A stretch of 64,000 bases of DNA. It comes from Paramecium tetraurelia. Lineage: Eukaryota; Ciliophora; Oligohymenophorea; Peniculida; Parameciidae. Position 1 is the stretch's first letter. Each line of letters starts with the position of its first letter. The notes beneath the pieces were generated by a model that did not search any database, was not told where the DNA came from, and was given only the letters and a program-made list of their open reading frames with translations. This document shows positions 12,258 through 24,322 of this stretch, piece by piece. The stretch covers positions 288,096 to 352,095 of the forward strand of contig NW_001799511.1 of the NCBI RefSeq assembly GCF_000165425.1, written 5' to 3'. A program made the position numbers and the translations under genes.

Positions 12258-13833
12258 ATGGCAAAGGATAAAATACTTTCTGCTAAACTTAAGTAATAGG
12301 AATTTAAAACCAAATCGACTCATTTGAAGACATAAAAAATAGCTTAATTACTTGAGCCATAGTTTTAGTAGAGTGTGGAAATAGATGATGAGAGACCATT
12401 ATTAAAAATTTCTAATTTCAAGGGAGTATTTACTCAGAAGAGAATGTGCAAAATGTAGAACTTATATTCATTAAACAAGATTATCAATTTAAAATTGAAA
12501 CAAGGACCATATAAAGCTCTCTGTGACACCTTAAACAACATATTTGGGCAGGAGAATCTGGTCACATAGCCGCTTTTAATTGGAGACACAAGTAATTGGA
12601 ATGTGAATTCGATGTGAAAGAGAAATGCTATGATATCATTTCTATAGCGCAAAGAAATTTTGCAGTAGCCCAAAAAAGTTGCATCTACATTTACGATCCA
12701 AAAGGAGTTGAAGTTCATAAAATTCGTGAATGCAAACAAGCTACTAAATTAGAATATTTGCCCTATCACTTTTTATTGGCTGCTCTAAATTAGAATGGTT
12801 AATTGACCTATTAGGATATAACTTAAGGGAAAAATAATATCAAGTAACATATTGAATGATTATAGCATATAGAACTACACCATCTCCTTTGTGTTTAAAA
12901 TAAAACAATAACAATGCAATATTAGGAATAGGAGATCAAAATGGGAGTTGTAAAGGATGTACGCTCCTAATACTGGAACTTCGCTTACATCCATGTTATG
13001 TCATAAAGGAGGAGTGATGTCGATGACTTTCTCTCGAGATGGCAATCACTTAATTACAACTGGATCGGAAGGAACAATTAAGGTCTGGGATCTTAGAACT
13101 TAAAAATTATAATCTCAAGTTGCAGTCAATGCAACTAACATAGCATTAAGTGATAAAGGAATTTTAGCTGCAGGGAGAGGAACGGATGTTGTTATGTGGA
13201 AAAACTGTTTGATCGGAGATTTAAAAACACCTTATTTAAGATATAAGGCATCTTCAATGATTTGTGATATTGATTTCATTAAGCATGAAGATTATTTGGC
13301 AATGAGCACTTTTGATAGTTATGAACAAACAGTAGTACCTGAAAGTGGAGAAGCATTTTTTGATACTTATGAGCAACCAGAATTGCAAAACAAAAAATAA
13401 AGGTTAGAGACTAACGTTAGATAATTACTTGAAAAAGTAAACTATTAATGAGATTAATTTTATAGCTACCTCCAGAGTCGATATCTCTTTAATCACATAG
13501 GATTGGAACAATAGATAGAACTTCAAAGGTTATAATCGAAAAAGAGTAAAAAAGGTAACTTGAGGAATAGGCATCTAGGAAAATCAAGAAACAGAAGAAA
13601 AAAATGAGAGGAAGGTATAGAATTAATATAAATGGCTTAGAAATAAAATTGGAAAGAGAGAGAAACTCAAGGAATTAGAGAGAGATCAGAAATAATAGGT
13701 TAAATGGTAAGAGATGTTGTCAGATGCTCTAAGAGTTAAGAGAGCGGAGAAGGAAAAGAAAAAGTTTGAAACTAAATTGTTGGACAGATTGGAATAGATT
13801 CCTAGCAAAGAATTTATTAGAGTAGTTTCATGA
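12258..13833 (+). CDS. WDR46: UTP7 / WDR46 small-subunit processome protein, frame-disrupted
   Basis: A WD-repeat scaffold of the nucleolar SSU processome for 18S rRNA maturation. Diagnostic pieces: KLKQGPYKA, AGESGHIAAFNW, KLEYLPYHFLLAALN, NAILGIGDQNGSCK, MYAPNTGTSLTSMLCHKGGV, VPESGEAFFDTYE, RQLLEKLPPESISL and the C-terminal basic tail KKMRGRNKIGKREK. Introns of 29, 29 and 26 nt fit near 12842, 13439 and 13616. The conserved frame slips at three places not explained by introns: near 12515-12523, at the GGG at 12546-12548, and at 12952-12957. Each slip is a net single-base change and conserved sequence resumes at once. Either assembly errors or an early pseudogene of a duplicated copy. The 3' half is intact. 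Confidence 0.85.
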
Positions 13834-13898
13834 ATTTGTATAATAGAAAACTGAATATATTTAATTATTAAAATATCCTAATTATTTCATTATAATAG

Positions 13899-14522
13899 AT
13901 GATAGCATTTTAATTAAAAGATGTGGATAAAGGTTTGATCCCTGATAGAGTGGTCTAAGAAATAATCAGTAAATTGCCTAAGGAGTCAGTTGAAAAAGCT
14001 AAATACTTTGCCTAACTATTCGATCAGGCTACTTAAATTCTGACAGATGAAGGAAATGATGAATTTGTGAAAATTGAAAAAGCTATTATTAATAATGATT
14101 TAAGAAATTAAGTTTGGGAGATTAATTTCAAAGGAGAAGAAAACACAGAGTATTAAGATAAAAAAATTCAAGGTATTGTAAATCTTCAATGTTTAAGGTT
14201 ATTTGATTCTACCGAATGACTATCCTACAGCTGCTCCAAAATTCTATTTTTGGTTTTTCAAAGATAATTCTAAAATTATTCATGAAAATATCTACGGAGG
14301 TTCCAATTATAAATATTTTTAGATGGATTACTTTGTATGCCTATGGTGACAAATAATTGGAAAGGCAACGAAGGATTAACCTAAGTGATGATGACTATAA
14401 GAGACATTTTCAATAATCCAAATGATAAAGATCCAGCCAACCCTATTTTCACGAAAGCCCCTAATGTTGAAAAAACTAGAAGAAGAAAGGCATAATCAGA
14501 ATTATTGGAAGACTGGGAATGA
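13899..14522 (+). CDS. Ubiquitin-conjugating (E2/UBC-fold) enzyme-like
   Basis: Introns 14173-14197 and 14300-14322 (the second starts GTTCC) restore the frame. An N-terminal extension of about 85 residues (MIAFQLKDVDKG) precedes a UBC fold: YLILPNDYPTAAPKFYFWF, then KIIHENIYGDGLLCMPMV, then a C-terminal helix (VMMTIRDIFNNPNDKDPANP) and a basic tail. E2 enzymes carry activated ubiquitin on a Cys just after the HPN motif. Here the motif is HEN with the Asn kept, and a Cys sits at the expected place in GLLCMP. DPANP is typical of E2s. Likely active, though a ubiquitin-like-modifier E2 cannot be excluded. Stop at 14520-14522. Confidence 0.8.
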
Positions 14523-14798
14523 TCCAATTATTTTAAATATAAGTATTGATATATATTATGATATATCTCCATAATCTTTAGTTTTATTTAGTTTATCTCA
14601 ACATTATAGTCAAACAAATAGAGATTAAATTTATTCTATTAATGATTTAATTATAAGAATTGGAGTTTAGGCTAATAAGAGCGAAGAAAGGCCTAGTCTT
14701 GATTTCTTACGCATTTAAAATTACTTTGAGAATGATGGTAATAAAAAAATCACATTTAAAGTGAATGGCAAATTGATTAATTATTTAAATCATAAAAT

Positions 14799-16800
14799 AT
14801 GTAATAAATTTAGGAAGAACTTGCCAATCTCAAGTTAGATTCAAATACCACCGGCTTTATCTATTGCGAGGACTTTGATAAACACTTTTCCAATAAAAAA
14901 CATTTCGAAAATCCAAAACGAACTTAATCCATAGATTAAACCATTTAAAATTATTTATATTAACATGATGCAAGAAAAAAGGTGGAATAGTTGTCATAGT
15001 TTAATTAATGGTACTAAGTTTGTTTATTTTTATAAGCGAAATCGAGTACTTGAGATTAGTTTATGATTAAGCTTACATAGATTTTGTTGAGGGATTATTT
15101 GAAGAGGTAGGAGATCAAAAGAATCAGAAGGAAGTTGTTCACTTGAGTGATACTTATTTGTGCAAAACATCAGCCTTTACTGCTAGAAAATGTGTCTAAG
15201 CAGTCTTAGAGGGAGTTGATAAGATATTAACAAAAGAATGGAGGAATGCATTTTGCAGTGTTAGACCTCCTGGTCATCACAGTGGACATAAAGCATAACC
15301 AACTGGTTTTTGTATTTATAATAATGTTGCTATTGCTGCAAAATACGCAAGATTAAAACATAAAGTCAATAAAATAGTTATCTTTGATTGGGATGTCCAT
15401 CATTGTGATGGAACAGAGTTTGTATTTTATGAAGATCCAAACACATTAGTGATTTCAATTCATAGATATGATCAAGGTAACTTTTATCCCAGAAGTGGGG
15501 ATCCTGAAAAAATAGGAGGAAAAAATGCAGAATTTAAAAATGTTAATGTTGGATGGAATGTAACCGATGGACCTGCTCCAGGATATGATGACTATGTCTA
15601 CGCATTTGATAGATTACTTGGTCCGATCATCAAGGAATTTGCACCAGATTTCATTATCATAAGTGCTGGTTATGATTCAGCCAAAGGAGATCCTCTTGGC
15701 TGTATTGATAATACTCCCTAAGGCTATTAATACATGACTGAAAAGTTATCCTAAATCTGTCCTAAAGTCTTGGCTGTTTTGGAAGGAGGATACAACTTAG
15801 ATGTTACTGCTGAATGTGCTTTAGCTACACTTTAATAATTGATGGGATTACCTTAAGATTTTCCAGCCACAATTGAACCAACTAAATGCGGAGTCAGTGC
15901 AGTCACAACCACAGTTGATAAGCATAAGGAATTTTGGACTTGTCTTACTTCAAATGATTTGATGGAATATTAAAAAAAGTATATAGGATAAACTGCTGAT
16001 TTAATTTCAGGAGGACATTTACAATCATTTCAAATTAAAGATGATATCATTATCAAGACCACAAAAAAAGGAGAATTCTAATTCTATTCAACACTAAATG
16101 ATAAAACCAATCCATTCTATGAAGAAAATCAAAGACTTATTCGATTCATGCCTAAATTGATTTCTCTTGATTAATAATCCTGTTCGATAACCATGGTATT
16201 TTTGTGTTATTATTCAATGATAGGAAAATCTAACTTATGGCCTAGAGAATGGATCTATTATTGACTTAAAGATAGGCTACAAAACATATAATCCAAATGG
16301 GTCAGCATTAAAAAGAGAAAAAGAAATTAAGAAGGCTAAACAATGCGACCAGTTAATTATGGGTTTTAGAATTGCTGGGGTTAAAGTAAGAGATTAGATT
16401 GGAGCACTGACTGTCAATAAGAATGGATCTGATGCTTATAAATGGATAAGAAATGATAAATAAATGAAAGACATTATTGAGTAGGTTTTCAAATCGAATT
16501 ATGTCGAATAACCTAATAAAGAGGCACTCCAAGGTTCTATTAAGTTTATCTAGGAATTAATTGAAGCACTTCAAAAAAGCAAGAGGTAATGTATTAAAAT
16601 ATTGTAGAGTTTTTCGAAATACTTCTATTCTTATCATTGTGGATAACATGGCCAAAAAGTTTAGAATCAAATGGATTGATTTCAATTATGTTATGAAGTT
16701 ATCAGATGATAGTGAAAATCCTGATGCACAAGTGGATAATAATATATTAGGAGGACTCAAATATTTATTATCAATGTTAAGATAAATAGATTCGAAATGA
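14799..16800 (+). CDS. Fused histone deacetylase - inositol polyphosphate kinase
   Basis: Introns 15011-15036 (26 nt), 16196-16223 (28 nt) and about 16574-16595 (22 nt) give a single frame with no TGA. Residues 1 to about 380 are a class II (HDAC6/10-like) deacetylase: TGFIYCEDFD, RPPGHHSGHKA (His dyad), GFCIYNNVAIAA, DWDVHHCDGTEF (Zn ligands), SAGYDSAKGDPLG (Zn Asp), LEGGYNL (catalytic Tyr), ending TVDKHKEFWTCL. About 25 residues later an inositol polyphosphate kinase begins: ISGGHLQSF, PFYEENQRLIRFMPKLI, ITMENLTYGLENGSIIDLKIG (the DxKxG catalytic motif), QLIMGFRIAGVKV, and a KWIDFNYV block near the C-terminus for Mg-ATP. Both enzymes look intact. A 32-nt GT...AG segment at the junction (15979-16010) could be a facultative intron. 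Confidence 0.88.
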
Positions 16801-16963
16801 TCCCATTAATATGTTGTGAAAGAGAAAGTTATTAAGAGGCTATCTTAATTTATTAATATTTATCCAAATTTGTAGAAATTTCTTTCTTCCCTTCTGATTT
16901 TAAACAGATTGTGCAATTATTTGAAATCTGAATTATTTATTAATTAATGGAGCATCGTTCGTA

Positions 16964-18502
16964 ATGATTTCTTTAATTAATTTCAATCCTGCAGACAAGA
17001 ATTGCATTATTGATAGTCCTAGGTCAATTCAGGTCATTAGACAAAGAGGAATAGTTTTAAATGAGTTATTTTGCATCAATAAAGAGTAACTCTAAGCAAT
17101 GGCAAAAAAGGAGAAATCATTAACAAATGAGAATTTAGATGATTTTCATAAACACTTTGAATATAGAAGACAATAAAAAGTCTATGCATTAATAAAGGAC
17201 AGAGAGGCCTTGATAGAAAAAGAAAAAAGAGGTAAGATTGAATAAAGTGCTTGCAGTTTGAAACTGCTCAGACCAGCAAGTAGTACAACTACTTCAAAAT
17301 TTATGGATCAAGTTCAAAAGAGAAAATAGATGGAGGAACTAAGACAAAGGCATTTACAAGAGATGATGTTAAAGCGAGAGGAATAGACCTAAGTAAGGGA
17401 AGAGAAGATGTAATTATATGAAGAAAAGAGAAAAAGGATGTAGGAGGAGAGATAACAAGAGTTTTAAGAGAAATAAGAAAATATTGCCAAATAAAAAAGA
17501 TAAAAAGAATTAGAGGAATAAAAAAAAAATAAATAATTGTAATAAGTCTATTTTGAAAGAGAACAAGAACGTAAAATGCAATTAGAGTTTGAGGAACAAT
17601 AAAGAAAAGAATAAGCAGCCCTTAGAGATTCATAACAGAGAGAACTGAAATAATAATTAGAAAAAGAAAAAAAAATGAAAGATAAATAGAAGGAATAAGA
17701 ATACTTGATTAGAAAATAGGAAGAGGAAGACTAAGAACTTAAAAGATAAATGTTCTTTTAATAGTAATAAGAATCAAAAAAGTAAGTTGCTTAAAAAAGA
17801 GCTTTGTCTGCTAAGGAAAGGTAAAGAGATGCTTAAAAGAGTTAAATTGATGGTTTGAAGAAATTAAGAGAGGACTTTTTAAAAAAAGAAGAAAAAATTG
17901 CTGAGAAGTAATATAAATTTTAAGAATTATAAAAAGAAAGGTAATTATCGATTGAAGAGAAAAACAGAATAAAAAATGAAAAAATTAAACATACAGCTAA
18001 ACTAAAAGAGCATGAACAACAAGAAGTAAGAAGAGAATTTATGGAAAAGGAGATGGATATTTAACTAAGATTATAATAGAGAAGCCAATCAAATCCTAAG
18101 GAATAATACATGTAAGAAGAAGCAGATAGGAGGGCTAAACATAGAGAAAAAGTTAAGAAAATGAATATGTTATAATTAGAAGAGAAAAGAAAAGTGTATT
18201 TACAAAAAATTTAAGAATAAGATGAAAAGGTATAATAAATTAATAAATTATAGATTGAAAAAGTAAAAAATGAATAAGAGGTTATGTTCTAAGAATAGGC
18301 ATATATGAAGTTAAAGAAAAAATTAGATTAACAAGAGGCAATCAAACATTAAAAGTAATTGGAAGAATACAAAAGAGAGCAAATTAGAGAAAAATTAAAG
18401 TAAGTGGATTTGAGAATGGATTAAAAGAAGGAAGAGCAAAGAGAAGTAGATAGGTTAAGAGACCAAGCAAACAGAGTCGAGATGATGGGAAAAAAATAAT
18501 GA
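16964..18502 (+). CDS. Glu/Lys/Gln-rich coiled-coil protein, unknown
   Basis: One exon of 513 codons. The first 40 residues are not coiled (MISLINFNPADKN, SPRSIQVIRQRGIVLNELF). From about residue 110 to the end it is almost unbroken alpha-helical coiled coil made of Lys, Glu, Gln, Arg and Met (QKRKQMEELRQRHLQEMMLK). Much of the Gln comes from TAA and TAG. The pattern is typical of basal-body, axonemal or cortical cytoskeletal proteins, but low-complexity coils prevent a family call. The start ATG is the first in frame. It follows the HDAC fusion by 163 bp and converges on the EF-hand gene. Confidence 0.75.
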
Positions 18503-18849
18503 TTTTATATTTAACTTTCATTATCGATTTATATATTCACTCTTATTGCACTTATTTTTAGAAGTAGTTGTAATAAAACTATTCAGCAGCCACAGGTTTT
18601 AGTAATTTAGGATTATTGTACAATCAATTGATTATAGCTGGGTTTATTAGAATTATTAAATTTTAGAGAGTTGGTTTCTAATTTAGAACAAGATGTTATT
18701 ATTTCATTTTAATAGATCAATTATATTTTCTAAGCATTGCCTATTCATAATGAAAATTGATTTTAAAGAATATTGATTTTTTCTTAATGTATATTTTTGA
18801 TATTATTATTTGGACCATAAAATAATAAGATATATGCATATTATTCATT
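18503..18849. other. Convergent intergenic interval, nothing seen
   Basis: Between the coiled-coil gene and the EF-hand gene. AT-rich, with no ORF or repeat that I can support. Confidence 0.4.
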
Positions 18850-19195
18850 TCATCCTTCGACCTTTGCCATCATTTCAAGAACTTACTCTATGAGTACTTA
18901 GAACTCATCAATTGATAATTTTCCATCTCCGTTATCATCCAATTCTTTTAAAACTTCATCAATTTCTTCACTTGTGGGTGGCTTTAATATTCTTAAATAT
19001 CATACTTCAACTCCTAAATCAGCTGCTACATTATTCATAACCTCTTCCAATTCTGGTCTTTCAAGGTAACCGCTTCCTATAGTTTAAATGTATATCATAG
19101 TTACCATCTTTATCCACCTATTTGAATGCACTTTCAGCCACAAATCGAACCTTTTTCTTATCCTTTAATATATCCTTTACTGATCCATTGTTCAT
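18850..19195 (-). CDS. Small EF-hand calcium-binding protein
   Basis: Introns 19077-19104 (28 nt) and 18982-19005 (24 nt) give a product of about 97 residues starting MNNGSVKDILKDK. Two EF-hand loops are complete: DKDGSGYLERPE and DDNGDGKLSIDE, each with acidic residues at positions 1, 3 and 12 and Gly at 6. This is half the size of calmodulin, resembling single-lobe S100-size or parvalbumin-like sensors. It probably binds two Ca2+ ions. The target is unknown; Ca2+ controls ciliary reversal and trichocyst release in these cells. It lies between a cytoskeletal gene and a K+ channel. Confidence 0.85.
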
Positions 19196-19316
19196 TTTAT
19201 ATTTTTATATTTTAATTAATAAGTAAATACTCTTTTCAGATGGATAAAACAAACAAGAAATCCCGTCTTTATTAATCTACCATATTACCAAAGTGAACAA
19301 AAAGAATAACTATTCT

Positions 19317-22276
19317 TCAAGAACTTATGCTTAAATAAAAATAATTTATAGAACTAGAATATAAAATGAATGATTTTTAGTATATAAATTATTTGATCAT
19401 TTAAAAGTAAGAGATTTTGGATAAATTAGAGCTTTCCTTCTTTCAAATTTTCTAAATGGACCTTAAAATAAGTTGAATTATTACTTATTAATTTATTATC
19501 ACTTTTTTCATCATCAGAATCTTTAATTTTTCTATTTTGATAACTTTCAGCTCTTTGTTTCAGTAAGTCTTTCTTAAAAAGATAAATAAAGTCAAGAGGG
19601 AACAGTAGGTATTTGCTTAGTCTTTTGATTATATCTAAATATAGTCTTGAATGTTCATATTTGCAATTTAATTATTCAATAACATTACTAATATTCCAAA
19701 GTCTGTCAAATTTTCTGAATTTCTTAACAATCTCAAAATTGCCTATTTCTAAATCAGCTTAACTCTAGTTTTCAAGAGTTTTGTATAAAATGAATAATTC
19801 TATTTATTATTTTTATGGGTATTTTTGGATATTGATCATTTTTAATTGTAGGTCCTTTAATATATCAGGTTCTTTGATAAATGGCGAGATGTCTTGATTA
19901 TTACGAAAAGTTAATGAGAGATTATTACCGAATTTATCATAAGTTTTCCCTTAGCTAGTTTTTATAGTTTCAAGTAAATAGTTTTATTTCTATGGCCGAT
20001 AAACTTCATTATCCTTTGGAGACTCAAATATTTTTTGACTAGAATTTAATGGCTTTATTAATGCTTCATAAGTGAGTTCTGGGAAATATTGTTCAATTTC
20101 CTTTTCAAACTCCTATTAGATTAATTTGCAAGAAGTTTCTAGACTCTCTTATTGAATCATGGTCTGAAATTTTTATAATCTATTAGATCTTTTAACTTTA
20201 ATTCTGGGTTGATTATCAACCAGCAAATAAGTCTTAATTGATTTCTCTTTATCAGCCACATAATGTACTAATTTGCATGATTCAAAAGAATGTTTTGTGC
20301 TTTTGCAGATATAACAATAATGAAATTTAGTTATCTATTTCTTGATCTAAATCTTTTCAAAGTCACTCTTGCTTTTTTTAATGGCATCTGTTAAAATTTA
20401 ATATGGAATACATAAAACACTGGTATAAGTAGTTGTTTAATAAGTAATATCAAGATTATATTGATTATTAATATATTCTTGAAATCCAAATTGATCAAAG
20501 TCCTTTAAGTCAGAGATTTTGGTCTATGTAAAAATAGCATAAATACTTTATTGTATATTACTTCTATATTTCCTCTCTCAATCACGAATACTCCATTGTT
20601 AGAAGGAGTAATTTAAATTAGTGTTCCTGGCTAGAAGGAAGTAAATTGAACTCGTTAAATGATGTATTAAATAGTGGATTTTGCAAAATGTTGCTTAAAA
20701 AATGTGCATTTATTGACAAGCTATCTAGCCTATTCTAATTTAAGCTAATATTATAATTCATCAGGTAACTCCTTAATTAATAATTGCTATTCATTTTTCT
20801 TTTAGATTATGTCTTATTCCCAATAGAAGGTGCAGAACTCTCTAATCCTAAAATATATTTCACGTCTACTTATATTGCAATTACTGACTGATATTCTTAT
20901 CCTTTAAAAATTCATTCATGCACGTCATCTTCTATCTGAATATCTCATTCTTCTCTTTAAGTAAAGTAAGAATGGCTCCTATAGTGTTTACTGAATAAGA
21001 TAATTATAAAGTAGAGAGAAACATATAGCAAATACAAAACACTTTCTCTAATGAATTTTAGGGATTAATGTCACCGTATCCAACAGTAAACATGGTGACA
21101 CTCATAAAATAAAATGCTTCCAAATATTGAACTTCCCAACTTTCAAGGTAAACCTTATAAATCCAAGTTTAGTGATGTTGCGATATTTAATTAATTCCGA
21201 TAATCAACCTAATAAAGTTATTATCTATACCATACACATGAACATAAATGTTAGATTAACAAAATTAAACCTACTAATTTTATCAGGTCTATAACAGATG
21301 ACATTTCCTTATTTGGTTTATAATAATATTAGATATTGTTCATAAATTTGACTACATTCTTGATTTGAATCAAAAATAATATTAAGAGTAATTTAATCCA
21401 ACCATTTTAATCCAAAATTGAGTGATTAAATCCAGGATCATTAAAAATAATGGACAAATAGATTCCAATAAAAATGCTACAAACTTCAAATAAATTGCTT
21501 AATTTTATTTGTCTTTTAATTAACAGATAGCGGTTATCGACAGGATATCCTTTATCATATACAATGGTAATACACCTTAGAAATAGATCAAGCAAAAGTA
21601 GAACACTTGAAAATAGAATCATTATTCGATTTTTAGACTCTAATTGCTGATTTTAAAATACCATAATAATTGGAATGGAAATAATCAAATAGATTCTTAT
21701 TATATTCAATAATATATCCCAAATAAATAGCTTCTAACTCTCAGGTTCAATTAATGGTATTTATTAATACTGATAGTGAAGATATTCAAATAATCTTTTT
21801 TTAAACTTTCTCAATTATAAACGCCATCTAAATTAAAAATCAATAGCTCTTAAATTTTGTTAAACAAAATGTTTAGTAGTTTATTTTTTAGTTTATAGGT
21901 TATTATTAAAAAACGATGCCTTGTCATTAATCATATTAAATTATTCAATAGAAAACTTCGAGCATGGTTTTATGAGAGAAATCAGTCTATTGGCAAATTT
22001 CATAGAATGGCAATATATTAGCAATTTGGAAAATTGTTTTTACCTAGCTATTGTAGTAATCATTTAATTCTTATCTGATAGATTCTAAGACGACAATGAG
22101 TCCTTTCTTTTTTAGAATGATTCTTAAGCAAATGAACTATCAAATTTCAACAAAGTTTATTTATTTGATGAACTTATTAATTGTTCTGCTTGAGGACTTC
22201 TTATGATTGAATGATCAAGGCTTCTTTCTATTTCTAGTCCATTCTCTTAGATAATTAACTCACATTTATTATTCAT
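19317..22276 (-). CDS. Cyclic-nucleotide-binding-domain K+ channel
   Basis: Starts MNNKCELIIQENG with a cytoplasmic N-terminus of about 190 residues (SKFSIEQFNMINDKASFF). Transmembrane segments follow (LLNIIRIYLIISIPIIMVF, MILFSSVLLLLDLFLR), then an HLCSCVW motif at the end of S5 and the selectivity filter TVGYGD (about 21070-21087) in a pore loop after YLEAFYFMSVTMF. S6 and a C-linker lead to a cNMP-binding-like fold (FQPGTLIQITPSNNGVFVIERGNIEVIY). Introns of 22-23 nt fit near 21210, 20855 and 20540. GYGD means K+ selective, as in EAG/HCN-type channels, which ciliates have expanded. A 370-residue tail has no known domain. The 3' end is uncertain: the plain frame stays open into the EF-hand start; 19317 assumes a 22-nt intron at 19438-19459. 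Confidence 0.85.
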
Positions 22277-22476
22277 ATTGTTAAATTAATAATAAATTCA
22301 AATATGTATTATGATAACATATGTCTATAAATTTATCATTCGCTTTTCCGATCAAATACAATATGAGTTCTTGTTTTGAAACAATACACTTTACGTTCGA
22401 TACTCAATAAAATTGCAAATAATTAAGAATAATTCTAAATTTTAGAATTATTATTTATTTCAAGAATTTATTTATT

Positions 22477-22737
22477 ATGTAGGATCATTTTCTTTTAAGA
22501 GTGATGAATTTAGAATAAGCATTGAAATAGGAATGGGATTCGACTTATTGGATTTGGGGTTTATTGATATTCTTATGTTTGATGGGCTAAGTGCTTTGTG
22601 TTTACATGCTTGCCTAACCAGACACACCAAAGGAGAATTCAGATTATCACGTTTAGGAAGAAACTCCATAAATGGATCATGAAAAATAACCTGAATAAGA
22701 GAAGCTTTTGCAGACTAATGAATAATAAGAATAATGA
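22477..22737 (+). CDS. Single-span membrane protein, unknown
   Basis: A frame of 86 residues. After a polar N-terminus (NLEQALKQEWD) comes one hydrophobic helix (TYWIWGLLIFLCLMGQVLCVY), then a hydrophilic tail rich in Gln, Glu and Pro (PDTPKENSDYHVQEETPQ). No domain recognised. A second ATG ten codons in is an equally good start. The opposite strand is also open in the standard code, but the plus reading has the better transmembrane and tail organisation. Confidence 0.5.
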
Positions 22738-22989
22738 AAAACGATAATTATAAATAATTGATTGCCTTTATAAGCATAATTTTTGTTATTTCCCCTAAAC
22801 TTATACTGCCATGACCTGATATCTTTTTGCATAGTATGAATTCAACAAAAAGTGGCAATTAAAATATCACCGTAAAATAATAAAGCATCGATTGAGAAAT
22901 CAAAGCAGTTATTAAAATTAATATTAAATCTTTGACATGTATGTGATTTGAGAAAAATCTATTTTCAATTTATTTATATATATTAAAAA

Positions 22990-24131
22990 ATGGATCAAAA
23001 GAAAACCAGATAAAGTAAGAAGAAGTAGAGTCCCGAGAAGAAGGAGGAAGTCTAAGAGAAGGAAGTTGTTAAATCCAAAGGAAAATAATAGAAGGGTGCC
23101 AAGAATGCTGGAGATAATGAAGATAAAAAAGGAGAATAGAAAATAGAGAAATAACAGGTAGTGAAGGGAGAGGATAAAAAAGCAAAATAAGTGCAACAAG
23201 GAGATTCAAAATTTGAATTGGGGGATGGGAGATTTAGTACTCCAACTGTAAAAATTGCTAGTTGGAATGTTAATGGAATCAGAGCAGCTACGAAACGAGA
23301 ATAGGCTGTTAAATACTTACAGGATACTAAGGTTAATTTATTAATTATAAACTTAAGTTTGATGTCATTTGTTTGAATGAACTCAAAGCTGATTAGGCTG
23401 TATTTGACAAAGAAAACTTAGGCGCTTAATTTGGAAAACATTATTTTCTTTATCTTAATTTCTGTAAGAATAAGGGTGGATACAGTGGAGTCGCTATAGC
23501 TTCGAAGTACTAATTACACTAATTATTAGAGTGAAACCTATATCCGTCAAGTGTGATATTGGTATTAGTAAACATGATCAAGAAGGAAGAACACTCACAG
23601 CTGAATACGAAAGGTTTTATTTAGTTGCATGCTATGTTCCAAATGCAGGTTAGAAATTAGAAAGACTTGACTATAGAACCAAGGAGTGGGATGTTGATTT
23701 CCAAAACTATCTTGAAGATTTGAGGAAGAAAAAACCAACTATTCTATGTGGTGATCTTAATGTATCTCATCATGAAATAGATCTGGCTAATCCAGCTGGC
23801 AATAAAAAGACTGCAGGGTATCTCAATTAATCTATTTAAGATTTACCCAAGAGGAAAGAGATCAGTTTACAAATTATTTGCAAAAAGGATGGGTCGACTC
23901 ATTCAGACATTTGCATCCAAAAGAAGTCAAATATAGTTATTTTAGTGCTAGATTCAATAGCAAGTTTAAATAAATGTTAATTTTAGACAATCAAACAAGG
24001 GGTGGAGATTGGATTATTTTATAATCAACAAAGAATCTACTGATGCCATCATTATGTCTGATATCAATACAGCAGTTGAGGGAAGTGATCATGTTCCAAT
24101 TGAATGTGAAGTTGACCTTAGAAAATTATGA
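22990..24131 (+). CDS. APEX1: AP endonuclease (APEX1 / exonuclease III family)
   Basis: Cuts DNA at abasic sites in base-excision repair; nuclear. A Lys-rich N-terminal tail of about 80 residues (KKTRQSKKKQSPEKKEE), likely a nuclear signal, precedes the EEP fold: [12 protein letters not shown] (Asn metal site), [12 protein letters not shown] (Glu metal site), [36 protein letters not shown] (catalytic Asp and Asn), [12 protein letters not shown], and [13 protein letters not shown] (catalytic Asp-His pair). Introns 23332-23357 and three of 23 nt near 23509, 23818 and 23962 restore the frame. Usual CLQETK is CLNELK here, keeping Glu. All catalytic positions are kept, so it should be active. Confidence 0.93.
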
Positions 24132-24322
24132 TAGAAATATTTACAATATATATAGAATAATATTCAAATATAGACCTACCATAATCTATTGAGTTTAACT
24201 TCAATTTATGATATTAATGTTTGCTCATACTTTCAACTAATTGCAGGTATATTACTATATAATAGAGATTAAATTAATATATTAATCTTGCATTCCCCAT
24301 TATTATTAATAAAATTTAGTGT

